Origin: Actinomycetota bacterium
GTDB lineage: Bacteria; Actinomycetota; Acidimicrobiia; Acidimicrobiales; Acidimicrobilacustridaceae
NCBI GenBank assembly: GCA_016185305.1
Contig: JACPNV010000051.1
Span: 1 to 36,269, forward strand
Direction of reading: 5' to 3'
Length of the DNA stretch: 36,269 bases
Positions within the stretch are counted from its first letter, which is position 1. Every line of letters begins with the position of its first letter. A model generated the notes under the pieces. It saw nothing but the letters and a program-made list of their open reading frames with translations. It was not told the origin of the DNA and did no database searches. Shown one piece after another: positions 15,725 through 22,980 of this stretch. Position numbers and translations under genes: made by a program.

Positions 15725-16567
15725 ATGAGGACGATGGCAGTCAAGGGCAAGTGGGCACGGGGCATCACCCCCAGGAACTTCACCTGGATCATCAAGGACC
15801 AGCTCGCCATCTGCGAGCGGCCCGGCGGTTACGGGAACAACCACCGCAAGGTCCGCCGGCAGGAGGAGATCATCTGGCTGCGAGAGCAGGAGTTCACCTT
15901 CGTCATCTCGGTGATCGTCTCGCCCCACAACCTCCACAACTACGACGAGCTGAACGTGGCGTGGAAGCACCGCCCACTGGCGGCCTACGACGACTTCTCC
16001 CAGTACCTCTCGACGTTCTACCCGGAGCTGCACGGCATGCTCACCGATGGCGCCAAGCTGATCGTGCATGGCGAGGCGGTCGGCGATCGGCTCTGCGGTC
16101 TGATGGGTGGCTACCTTCTCTGGGCCGGTCTCATCGACAGTGGGCCCCGCGCCATCTCGGCCACCGAGCACCTGACCAGCCGCCAACTTGGCCCGGTCGG
16201 CCGAGAGATCATCGCGATCGCCAAGACGATGCCAGGGCCGGGTCTCGAGAAGCGCACCGCGATGGAGGCGGCACGCGCAAAGGAAGCCGCCGCTCGGGCC
16301 AAGGCCGCCGAGAAGGCCAAGGCCGAAGCGGCCCAGGCGGCGGCGAAGAGCGCGGCGGCGAAGAGCGCAGTGAAGAGGAAGACCAAGTCGCGCACGGCCA
16401 AGACGTCCGCGGGCAAGCCGGCCAAGGCAGGGGCGCGCCAGGCTGCGACGAAGAAGGCTTCGACCGCCAAGCGAGCATCACCGAAGGCAGCGACGAAGTC
16501 ATCCACGAAGAGCAAGGCCACTTCCTCCCATTCGACAGCGCGCAGCAAGCATTCGTCGGGCCGATGA
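15725..16567 (+). CDS. Phosphatase-fold protein with dead active site and Lys/Ala-rich histone-like tail
   Basis: The 280-residue product has two parts. Residues about 14-170 look like a dual-specificity/tyrosine phosphatase fold: VHGEAVGDR (114-122) stands where the P-loop HCx5R should be, with His115 and Arg122 kept at exact spacing and the nucleophilic Cys replaced by Gly116. The helix GLMGGYLLWAGL after it also fits. It should bind but not hydrolyse a phosphorylated ligand. Residues about 184-280 are a tail of Ala, Lys, Ser, Thr and Arg (KTKSRTAKTSAGK and similar), like histone H1 or mycobacterial HBHA/HupB tails, likely to bind nucleic acid or polyanions. The stop overlaps the folB ATG (ATGA), so it is co-translated with folate genes. 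The family assignment is my reading of the motif; function is unknown. ATG 15734 is an alternative start. Confidence 0.75.
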   Translation: MRTMAVKGKWARGITPRNFTWIIKDQLAICERPGGYGNNHRKVRRQEEIIWLREQEFTFVISVIVSPHNLHNYDELNVAWKHRPLAAYDDFSQYLSTFYPELHGMLTDGAKLIVHGEAVGDRLCGLMGGYLLWAGLIDSGPRAISATEHLTSRQLGPVGREIIAIAKTMPGPGLEKRTAMEAARAKEAAARAKAAEKAKAEAAQAAAKSAAAKSAVKRKTKSRTAKTSAGKPAKAGARQAATKKASTAKRASPKAATKSSTKSKATSSHSTARSKHSSGR

Positions 16568-16938
16568 ACCGTCGCGGTGGCGACACGATCGAGCTACGCG
16601 GGCTCCGAGCTATGGCCATCTGCGGTTTACTGCCCGAAGAGCAGGCGCGGCCGCAGCCGCTGCTGGTCGACGTGGATGTCGAAGCCGATCTGTCGCGACC
16701 GGGCCAGACCGACGAGCTGGTTGACACCATCGACTACAGCGCGATGGCCGCCGAGCTGGTACGGGTGCTGACTGTCGAGCGCTTCTCGTTGCTCGAGCGG
16801 TTGGCCCAGCGGTTGTGCGACGTCCTGCTGGTCGACCAGCGGGTCGAGCGCGTCACGGTGCGCGTGCGAAAGCTGCGCCCGCCCGTGCCGCACGTCCTCG
16901 ACACGACCGGCGTTCGCATCACGCGGAGCCGCACGTGA
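16564..16938 (+). CDS. folB: Dihydroneopterin aldolase
   Basis: FolB cleaves 7,8-dihydroneopterin to 6-hydroxymethyl-dihydropterin and glycolaldehyde. The 124-residue protein has LRAMAICGLLPEEQARPQPLLVDVDVEADLS at the N-terminal half, where bacterial enzymes show GLLPEEREHPQ, then DTIDYSAMAAELVRVL, ERFSLLERLAQRLCDVLL and the conserved Lys in VRVRKLRPPVP. It is normal length for the family. It overlaps the preceding stop by four bases and the following GTG by four bases, a tightly coupled trio. Confidence 0.92.
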   Translation: MNRRGGDTIELRGLRAMAICGLLPEEQARPQPLLVDVDVEADLSRPGQTDELVDTIDYSAMAAELVRVLTVERFSLLERLAQRLCDVLLVDQRVERVTVRVRKLRPPVPHVLDTTGVRITRSRT

Positions 16939-17381
16939 AGGCGTACCTCAGCCTGGGGTCCAACATCGGTGATCGGCGGGCGTTGCTGCGGGAGGCGGTG
17001 TCGTCGTTGCGCGTGGTCCAACTCTCTCCCGTGTACGAGACCGAGCCGGTCGGTGGTCCGCCCGGCCAGCAGAAGTACTTGAACATCGTGGTCGAGATCG
17101 AGACGGACCTCACGCCTCGGGAGCTGCTCGGTGCGTGCCATCGACTGGAAGCTGCCGCCGACCGGGTGCGGGGCGAGCGGTGGGGGCCACGCACGCTCGA
17201 CGTCGACATCCTCTGGCACGAGTCCGGCCCGGTCGACGAGCCCGATCTCATCCTGCCCCATCCCCGGATGCAGGAGCGCCGCTTCGTCATGGCACCGCTG
17301 GCGGACATCGCGCCCGGCATGGTGCAGCCCGACTGGGACGATCACGCCGAAGGCCGCGTCGACCAGGTCGATCCGCTCTAG
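16935..17381 (+). CDS. folK: 2-amino-4-hydroxy-6-hydroxymethyldihydropteridine pyrophosphokinase
   Basis: FolK transfers pyrophosphate from ATP to 6-hydroxymethyl-dihydropterin to make the FolP substrate. The 148-residue protein has the start motif AYLSLGSNIGDR, VYETEPVGGPPGQQKYLNIVVEIET, RGERWGPRTLDVDILWH (with the two magnesium Asp residues in DVD) and LPHPRMQERRFVMAPLADIAP. The GTG at 16935 overlaps the folB stop (GTGA). Together with folE, folP and folB it completes the pterin branch up to dihydropteroate in this window. Confidence 0.95.
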   Translation: MKAYLSLGSNIGDRRALLREAVSSLRVVQLSPVYETEPVGGPPGQQKYLNIVVEIETDLTPRELLGACHRLEAAADRVRGERWGPRTLDVDILWHESGPVDEPDLILPHPRMQERRFVMAPLADIAPGMVQPDWDDHAEGRVDQVDPL

Positions 17382-17412
17382 CGACGCAGCGCTGGACGCG
17401 GTCCGAGCGCTG

Positions 17413-17418
17413 TAGGTT
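17413..17418 (+). promoter_or_regulatory. Leaderless -10 box of the DUF2520 gene
   Basis: TAGGTT, six bases, then ATG 17425. There is no Shine-Dalgarno. It marks a possible separate transcript for the pantothenate part of the cluster. Confidence 0.5.
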
Positions 17419-17424
17419 CAGCAG

Positions 17425-18141
17425 ATGACGACGCTGCGGATCATCGGGCCGGGTCGAGCGGGGCGCTCGCTCGCGGGCGCGCTGGAAGCGACCGGCGCGT
17501 GGACCGTGGCGGGGATGCTGGGCCGGGAGGACGACGTGTCGGGCGCGGCGATCGGTGTCGACCTGCTTGTCATCGCCACGCCCGACGTGTCGATCGGGCG
17601 GGTGGCGGCGGCGGTCGAGCCTGGCGATGCGGTCGTTGCCCACCTGGCTGGCTCGCGCGGCTTGTCCGTGCTCGCACCGCATGCTGACGAGCAACGAGCC
17701 GCGCTCCACCCCCTGGTCGCCCTGCCGAACGCCGAGGTTGGCGCCCGGCGGCTCGCGGGCGGGGCGTGGTTCGCGGTCGCTGGCCACCCCATCGTCGAGC
17801 AGATCGTCGACGAGCTCGGCGGCCATCGGTTCACCGTCGAAGACGAACAGCGGGCCGCGTACCATGCCGCGGCCTGCATAGCGTCGAACCATCTGGTCGC
17901 CTTGCTCGGTCAGGTCGACCGCGTTGGCGGCACCGCGGGCGTTCCGCTGGGGGCGTACGTCGACCTCGTTCGAACGACCGTCGAGAACGTGGCCGCGCTT
18001 GGCCCGTCGGCCGCCCTGACAGGTCCCGCGGCGCGCGGTGACTGGGAGACGATCGAGAGGCATCGCGCCGCGCTCGAACCATCTGAGCTTGCGGCGTACG
18101 ACGCCATGGTCGACCTCGCCCGCCGCCTCGCCGCTGGGTGA
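17425..18141 (+). CDS. Rossmann-fold DUF2520 protein, candidate ketopantoate reductase
   Basis: The 238-residue protein has an N-terminal NAD(P)-binding Rossmann part with GPGRAG (8-13) and DLLVIATPD, then ALHPLVALPN and a helical DUF2520 C-terminal part (AAYHAAACIASNHLVALLGQ, AALTGPAARGDWETIERH). This arrangement resembles ketopantoate reductase and pyrroline-5-carboxylate reductase. In actinobacteria the gene is regularly found just before panC (Rv3603c in M. tuberculosis, as I recall), and no classical panE is in the window. A role as ketopantoate reductase is therefore plausible but unproven. It is 43 nt after folK and 17 nt before panC. Confidence 0.85.
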   Translation: MTTLRIIGPGRAGRSLAGALEATGAWTVAGMLGREDDVSGAAIGVDLLVIATPDVSIGRVAAAVEPGDAVVAHLAGSRGLSVLAPHADEQRAALHPLVALPNAEVGARRLAGGAWFAVAGHPIVEQIVDELGGHRFTVEDEQRAAYHAAACIASNHLVALLGQVDRVGGTAGVPLGAYVDLVRTTVENVAALGPSAALTGPAARGDWETIERHRAALEPSELAAYDAMVDLARRLAAG

Positions 18142-18146
18142 GTCGG

Positions 18147-18152
18147 TAACGT
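18147..18152 (+). promoter_or_regulatory. Leaderless -10 box of panC
   Basis: TAACGT, six bases, then ATG 18159, with no ribosome site in the gap. It lies just after the DUF2520 stop codon. Confidence 0.45.
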
Positions 18153-18158
18153 TCCGGC

Positions 18159-19013
18159 ATGGACGTGGTGGACACGATCGTCGCGTTCCGCTCACGACTC
18201 GATGACGCTCGGCACCACGGCCGCCACGTCGGCTTGGTGCCGACGATGGGGTATCTGCACGAGGGCCATGTCTCGCACATGCGGCGATCAGCCACGGAGA
18301 ACGACCTCACCGCGGTCACCATCTTCGTCAACCCCTTGCAGTTCGGCGCGAACGAAGACCTGGCGTCCTATCCGCGCGACCTCGGGCGCGACGCGAAGCT
18401 CTGCGAGGGCGCAGGCGTCGACCTCATCTTCGCTCCGCCAGTCGAGGAGATGTACCCCGAACCGATGCTCACGACGGTGTCTGTCGATGAGGTGTCGCAG
18501 CGGATGGAAGGTCGGGCGCGACCGACGCACTTCGCCGGCGTGGCCACGGTCGTGAGCAAGCTGTTCAACATCGCGGGGCCGTGCCGCGCCTACTTCGGGG
18601 AGAAGGACTACCAGCAGCTCGCGGTGGTGCGGAAGCTGGCCCGCGATCTGAGCTTTCCGGTCGAGGTGATCGGCGGGCCGACGGTCCGCGAGCTCGACGG
18701 CCTCGCCATGTCGAGCCGCAACGTCTACCTGACCGGCGACGAACGGGCCGCGGCACCGGTCCTCCACCGGGCGTTGCAGGCGGGCGTGGCCAGCATCCTC
18801 TCGGGCGAGCGCTCGGCTGCGGCTGTCGCCGAGCTCGTCGCGGGCATCATCGCGGCCGAGCCGCTGGCCGAGCTGGACTACGCCGAGGTGGTCGATGCCG
18901 ACACCCTCGCTCCCCTCGACCGCCTGCACACGGGCCAGGAGGTCCGCCTCCTCGCCGCCGCCCAGCTCGGCCGACCCCGGCTGCTCGACAACCTCGGTGT
19001 GCGGGTTCGGTGA
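18159..19013 (+). CDS. panC: Pantothenate synthetase
   Basis: PanC joins pantoate and beta-alanine with ATP. The 284-residue protein has the nucleotidyltransferase motif PTMGYLHEGH (28-37; HEGH is the HxGH site), IFVNPLQFGANEDLASYPR, RPTHFAGVATVVSKLFNI, YFGEKDYQQLAVVRKLARDL, and MSSRNVYLT, the family's version of KMSKS. Length is typical. It is followed after 139 nt by panD, which supplies beta-alanine. Confidence 0.96.
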   Translation: MDVVDTIVAFRSRLDDARHHGRHVGLVPTMGYLHEGHVSHMRRSATENDLTAVTIFVNPLQFGANEDLASYPRDLGRDAKLCEGAGVDLIFAPPVEEMYPEPMLTTVSVDEVSQRMEGRARPTHFAGVATVVSKLFNIAGPCRAYFGEKDYQQLAVVRKLARDLSFPVEVIGGPTVRELDGLAMSSRNVYLTGDERAAAPVLHRALQAGVASILSGERSAAAVAELVAGIIAAEPLAELDYAEVVDADTLAPLDRLHTGQEVRLLAAAQLGRPRLLDNLGVRVR

Positions 19014-19030
19014 CCTGCACCCCAAGACCG

Positions 19031-19054
19031 CTAGTTGTAGCTAGTTGTAGCTAG
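19031..19054. repeat. Tandem decanucleotide repeat in the panC-panD gap
   Basis: The unit CTAGTTGTAG occurs twice in a row (19031-19040, 19041-19050) and is followed by a third CTAG (19051-19054). It is AT-rich and CTAG-rich in an otherwise GC-rich genome and stands about 33 nt upstream of the candidate panD -10 box, so it may be a regulator site. Confidence 0.6.
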
Positions 19055-19086
19055 GCCTGGGTTGCGGCGTGGTGGGGTGGAGCTGG

Positions 19087-19092
19087 TACGGT
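19087..19092 (+). promoter_or_regulatory. Candidate panD -10 box (TACGGT)
   Basis: TACGGT is 60 nt before the panD ATG. TTGCGG lies 19 nt upstream as a weak -35 candidate. The leader would be about 54 nt and holds the ribosome site AAGGAG used by panD. The same hexamer precedes coaX. Confidence 0.4.
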
Positions 19093-19152
19093 GACCGATG
19101 TCAACCTCCGCACGGCGACCGAACGGCGCCAAGCACGAAGGAGCTGCGAGCG

Positions 19153-19623
19153 ATGAACCGCCGCATGATGAAGTCGAAGATCCACCGCGCGACGGTGACC
19201 GACGCCAACCTCCACTACGTCGGGTCGATCACGCTCGACACCGAGCTCATGGAGCAGGCCGACATCCGCGAGTGGGAACAGGTCGCGGTGGTGGACATCG
19301 ACAACGGTGCCCGTCTCGAGACCTACGCCATCCCGGGTGGTCCTGGCGATGTCTGCCTCAACGGCGCGGCCGCACGCTTGGTGCAACCGGGTGATCGCAT
19401 CATCGTGATCAGCTACGCGGACTACGACGATGACGAGCTCGAGTGCTTCGAGCCGCGGATCGTGCATGTCGATACGGCCAACCGCCCCGTCGACGAGCCA
19501 ACCGCGAGGCTGCTCGCCCAGGCCACCCGCGGCCCGGTCCGCTACGTCGAGATCCAGGCCCAGGTCGATGCCGAGATGGCCAAGCTCGACGTCGAGCTCG
19601 ATGAGCTCGGCGACGTTCACTGA
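19153..19623 (+). CDS. panD: Aspartate 1-decarboxylase precursor
   Basis: PanD makes beta-alanine from L-aspartate for pantothenate. The 156-residue proenzyme has the self-cleavage site Gly24-Ser25 in HYVGSI, at the same position as in E. coli, where Ser25 becomes the pyruvoyl group. [18 protein letters not shown] precedes it, and [18 protein letters not shown] and [15 protein letters not shown] follow. It is about 25-30 residues longer than the E. coli enzyme, with an acidic C-terminal extension from about residue 120, as is common in actinobacteria. The start at 19153 follows AAGGAG. Confidence 0.95.
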   Translation: MNRRMMKSKIHRATVTDANLHYVGSITLDTELMEQADIREWEQVAVVDIDNGARLETYAIPGGPGDVCLNGAAARLVQPGDRIIVISYADYDDDELECFEPRIVHVDTANRPVDEPTARLLAQATRGPVRYVEIQAQVDAEMAKLDVELDELGDVH

Positions 19624-19715
19624 ACAGGCGCGGCTGGGGCCCCTCGGCCGGCGGGTGAGCGCGGACGAAGGCGAGGCGACCGCGGCGCGGCCGACGCGAC
19701 GGGGTTCACGTCGGC

Positions 19716-21323
19716 ATGGTTGAGCGACCGGTGCCGCGAGAGCTCGACCTCCTCGTTCTCGGGAGCGGCGTGGCCGGGCTGTCGGCGGCAGTGCGCGCCT
19801 CGGACACCCACGGCATGCGCGTCGGCGTGCTGACCAAAGGCGAGCTCACCCAAACGACGACGCGATGGGCGCAGGGCGGCGGGGCGGCCGTGCTCGGCGA
19901 GGACCCCGACTCGACCGATCTCCACCTTGCCGACACGCTCGCGGCGGGGGCGGGCTTGTGCGATCTCGACGCGGTGCGGGTGCTCGTCGACGAGGGCCCG
20001 GAACGCGTCAACGCGCTGATCGCGCTCGGCGCCATCTTCGATCGCGACGAGCACGGCGCCCTCGAGTTGGCGCGGGAGGGAGGCCATTCGCTGGCTCGCG
20101 TCGTGCATGCGGGTGGCGCGGCAACGGGCGCGGAGATCGAGCGGGCCTTGGTCGATGCCGTCCAGCGCACCGCAGCGGCCATCCACGAGAACGCCTTCGC
20201 CCTCGACCTTGTCGTCGAAAGAGGTCGGTGTCGCGGCGTGCGCGCGCTCTCACCCGACGGCACGGTCACCGACGTGCGCGCCCGCAACGTGCTGCTTGCC
20301 ACGGGTGGGGCCGGCCAGCTCTTCGCGGTCACCACCAACCCGATCGAGGCGACGGGCGACGGCATCGCGATGGCGCTCCGGGCGGCTGTCGCCGTGGCGG
20401 ACGTGGAGTTCGTCCAGTTCCATCCCACCGCGCTGCACCACCCCAAGATGCCGCGGCCGTTGCTGTCGGAGGCACTGCGAGGTCATGGCGCGCAGCTACG
20501 CGACACCGACGGTGAGCGGTTCGTCGACGAGCTGCTGCCCCGCGACGAGGTGTCGCGGGCGATGACCCAGCGGATGATCGAGCTCGGTGTCGACCACTGC
20601 CTGCTCGACGCGACCGTGCTAGAGGACTTCGACGTCCGATTCCCGACCATCGCCGGCGCGTTGGCCGAGGTCGGTCTCGACCCGTCCTCGGATTGGCTGC
20701 CGATAGCACCCGCCGCCCACTACTTGTGCGGCGGCATCTTGACCGACCTCGATGGTGCCGCGTCACTCCCGGGGTTGTGGGCCGCGGGCGAGGTCGCCTG
20801 CTCGGGCGTTCACGGCGCCAACCGGCTGGCATCAAACTCGCTGCTCGAAGGCATGGTCTTCGGCTTCCGCGTGGTCGAAGCGATCGAGCGCGGCCAGTCG
20901 GCGCCCGCGGCCACCGGGGCCATGCGCGCCGACCTCGGCATCAGAGACGGCCCCGAGGCGATCAGCGGGCGCGTCGTGCGCTCGTGGCACGCACCCGATC
21001 TCGTGAAGGTCGGTTCGAACGGCTTCGGCCGTGATGCAGCAGCCGCCCGGGCGGAGCTGCAGCGAGCGATGACCCTCGGCGCGGGCGTCCTGCGGTCAGC
21101 GCCGTCGCTGGCTGAGACGGCGACGCTGGCTGACTCGATACGGTCGTCCTTCGCGTCGGTCGAGACCATCGAGGATGCAGAGCTTCGCAACCTCCTCGAC
21201 GTCGCCGGCGCGTTGCTCGCCTCCGCGGCCGAGCGCGAAGAGAGCCGCGGCGCCCACACGAGATCGGATCATCCCGAGACCGACCCTGCCTATGGCATAC
21301 GGCTCGTCCTTCGTGATCAGTAG
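19716..21323 (+). CDS. nadB: L-aspartate oxidase
   Basis: NadB oxidises aspartate to iminoaspartate for de novo NAD synthesis. The 535-residue flavoprotein has FAD-binding LVLGSGVAGLSAA (13-25), TTTRWAQGGGAAVL, VVHAGGAATGAEI, LLATGGAGQLF, the VQFHPTAL and LLSEALRGHGAQL active-site blocks, and HGANRLASNSLLEGMVFGFR at the C-terminal FAD site. This is the NadB branch of the succinate dehydrogenase flavoprotein family. Its last seven bases overlap the convergent HdeD-type gene. Quinolinate synthase (nadA), usually next door, is not in the window. Confidence 0.95.
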   Translation: MVERPVPRELDLLVLGSGVAGLSAAVRASDTHGMRVGVLTKGELTQTTTRWAQGGGAAVLGEDPDSTDLHLADTLAAGAGLCDLDAVRVLVDEGPERVNALIALGAIFDRDEHGALELAREGGHSLARVVHAGGAATGAEIERALVDAVQRTAAAIHENAFALDLVVERGRCRGVRALSPDGTVTDVRARNVLLATGGAGQLFAVTTNPIEATGDGIAMALRAAVAVADVEFVQFHPTALHHPKMPRPLLSEALRGHGAQLRDTDGERFVDELLPRDEVSRAMTQRMIELGVDHCLLDATVLEDFDVRFPTIAGALAEVGLDPSSDWLPIAPAAHYLCGGILTDLDGAASLPGLWAAGEVACSGVHGANRLASNSLLEGMVFGFRVVEAIERGQSAPAATGAMRADLGIRDGPEAISGRVVRSWHAPDLVKVGSNGFGRDAAAARAELQRAMTLGAGVLRSAPSLAETATLADSIRSSFASVETIEDAELRNLLDVAGALLASAAEREESRGAHTRSDHPETDPAYGIRLVLRDQ

Positions 21324-21856
21324 TACGTGCCGATGTCTTTCAACTCGAATGCCATCGCCATCTCGAGGATGCCGGCGATGAACACGTTGATACCGACGAG
21401 GAAGGCGACGACGGTCAGCAAGGGTTCGGGCCACACGATGACGACGATGCCGAACAGGACGTTCACGATGCCCATCGCGATGTAGTACGTCTTGTGGATC
21501 ACCTGCTGGTTGAGCGCGACGGCGGCGCGCAACGCGCCCCGCAGGATGAGGCCGATGCCAGCGAGCACGGCGAGCACCTTCAAGGTCTCGTCGGGCCATC
21601 CGAGGATGACGGCGCCGGTGAGGATCCACACCATGCCGCTGAGCACGGTGACGGTGCGAGGAAACCGCTCGTCGTGCTCGAGCACCGTCGCCACGCCGGA
21701 GATGATGAACGCGATGGCGATCAGGTAGATGAGCGCCCTGAGCGAGTCCCAAGGGTTGAACAGCACGACCAGCCCGAACGCCGTGGTCACGACGCCGGCG
21801 ATGAGCACGAGGATCCACGGGTTCTGGGGTCGAGTTAGCCACTCGGGGACAGGCAT
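21317..21856 (-). CDS. HdeD-family small membrane protein
   Basis: The 179-residue protein consists of about six hydrophobic segments with the paired pattern of the HdeD/DUF308 family: WILVLIAGVVTTAFGLVVLFNPWDSLRALIYLIAIAFIISG is the first unit, echoed by later units with WPDETLKVL and WPEPLLTVV. HdeD in E. coli is linked to acid resistance; the general role of the family is unknown. It lies on the opposite strand between nadB and nadC, overlapping the end of nadB tail to tail by 7 bp. A TAGATT box is nine bases before its ATG. Confidence 0.87.
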   Translation of the reverse strand: MPVPEWLTRPQNPWILVLIAGVVTTAFGLVVLFNPWDSLRALIYLIAIAFIISGVATVLEHDERFPRTVTVLSGMVWILTGAVILGWPDETLKVLAVLAGIGLILRGALRAAVALNQQVIHKTYYIAMGIVNVLFGIVVIVWPEPLLTVVAFLVGINVFIAGILEMAMAFELKDIGTYY

Positions 21857-21865
21857 CGTCCTCGA

Positions 21866-21871
21866 AATCTA
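21866..21871 (-). promoter_or_regulatory. Leaderless -10 box of the HdeD-type gene
   Basis: TAGATT on the minus strand, nine bases, then ATG at 21856. There is no ribosome site in the gap. Confidence 0.45.
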
Positions 21872-21956
21872 GTGCTCAGCTCCAAGGGGAACGCCGATGG
21901 TGTCAAACCGTCGCGGCGCTGCACGCTGAACGGCGCCCATGCGGCAGGCTGGGGGG

Positions 21957-22832
21957 ATGGCCGAGCCCGTTCCCGTCCCTGCCGACCCCCCGCAGTTCGC
22001 CGTCGCCGACGCGGTCCAGCGCGCCCTGGCTGAAGACCTCACGCCGTTGGGCGACCTGACCTCGGCGCTCCTCCCGCCTGATCAGACGGCGAGCGCGGTC
22101 TTCGTCTCGAGAGCCGATGGCGTGCTGGCGGGTCGAGCGTGCGCCGTCGAAGCGTTCCGCCAGATCGATCCAAGCCTCGAGATCGCCTGGTCCGCCGTGG
22201 ATGGCGGGCGGGTCCGACCCGGCAGCGAGATCGCGACGGTGCGGGGCCGGCTCGCCCCGATCCTCACCGCTGAGCGCACGGCGTTGAACTTCCTCGGCCA
22301 TCTCTCCGGCATCGCCACCCTCACGCGTGAGTTCGTCGAGCGCGCCCATCGAGCCAGCGGCGGGCGGACTCGTGTCTGGGACACCCGCAAGACCACGCCT
22401 GGGCTTCGCAGCCTGGAGAAGGCGGCCGTGCGAGCCGGTGGGGGTGCGAATCACCGGGGCAACTTGTCTGATTGGGTGCTCGTGAAGGACAACCACGTCG
22501 CGCTGTTGGGGATCGTCGAGGCGGCTGCTCGGGCTCGTGCCATGTGGCCGGGACGCATGGTGCACGTCGAGTGCGATGCCGTCGAGCAGGTTCGCGTCGC
22601 GCTCGATGCGGGTGTCGACGCAATCCTTCTCGACAACATGGCGATACCGGAGATCGAGAAGTGCGTTGCCCTCGCCCGCAAGGCGGAACGGCGCCCGCTG
22701 CTCGAGGTCTCGGGCGGTGTCACGCTCGACACCATCGCGACGTTCGCGGCGACGGGGGTCGACCTCATCTCCGTTGGCGCCCTCACCAACTCGGCCCCCG
22801 TCCTCGACATCGGCCTCGACATCGTCATCTGA
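21957..22832 (+). CDS. nadC: Nicotinate-nucleotide pyrophosphorylase (quinolinate phosphoribosyltransferase)
   Basis: NadC converts quinolinate and PRPP to nicotinate mononucleotide. The 291-residue protein has EDLTPLGDLTSALL, ERTALNFLGHLSGIATLT, WDTRKTTPGLRSLEKAAVRAGGGANHR (the basic quinolinate site), LVKDNHVAL, VHVECDAVEQ, ILLDNM and EVSGGV, all in the usual order. The ATG at 21957 directly follows a G6 run; the ATG at 21939 would add six residues. nadB lies upstream, separated by the convergent HdeD-type gene. Confidence 0.95.
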   Translation: MAEPVPVPADPPQFAVADAVQRALAEDLTPLGDLTSALLPPDQTASAVFVSRADGVLAGRACAVEAFRQIDPSLEIAWSAVDGGRVRPGSEIATVRGRLAPILTAERTALNFLGHLSGIATLTREFVERAHRASGGRTRVWDTRKTTPGLRSLEKAAVRAGGGANHRGNLSDWVLVKDNHVALLGIVEAAARARAMWPGRMVHVECDAVEQVRVALDAGVDAILLDNMAIPEIEKCVALARKAERRPLLEVSGGVTLDTIATFAATGVDLISVGALTNSAPVLDIGLDIVI

Positions 22833-22842
22833 ACGCGTGGGT

Positions 22843-22891
22843 GCGCTAGGCAACGAGTAGCCACGAGGTCTTCGTACCGGGCACCTAGCGC
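22843..22891. repeat. Inverted repeat in the nadC-coaX gap
   Basis: GCGCTAGG (22843-22850) is the exact reverse complement of CCTAGCGC (22884-22891), with 33 nt between; one more pair and a wobble extend it outwards. It lies just after nadC and 18 nt upstream of the candidate coaX -10 box, so it may be a terminator-like stem or an operator. Confidence 0.5.
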
Positions 22892-22909
22892 GCGCATGTC
22901 GGTTTTGGC

Positions 22910-22915
22910 TACGGT
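22910..22915 (+). promoter_or_regulatory. Candidate coaX -10 box (TACGGT)
   Basis: TACGGT is 65 nt before the coaX GTG. The leader carries the strong ribosome site AAGGAGG (22964-22970), ten bases before the start. It is the same hexamer as upstream of panD and the Tat lipoprotein. Confidence 0.4.
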
Positions 22916-22980
22916 GTCTCGTTCGCATACGCCGAGGCACCGGGCCCGGCAAGTGCCATGCCCAAGGAGGACGCGTCTTC

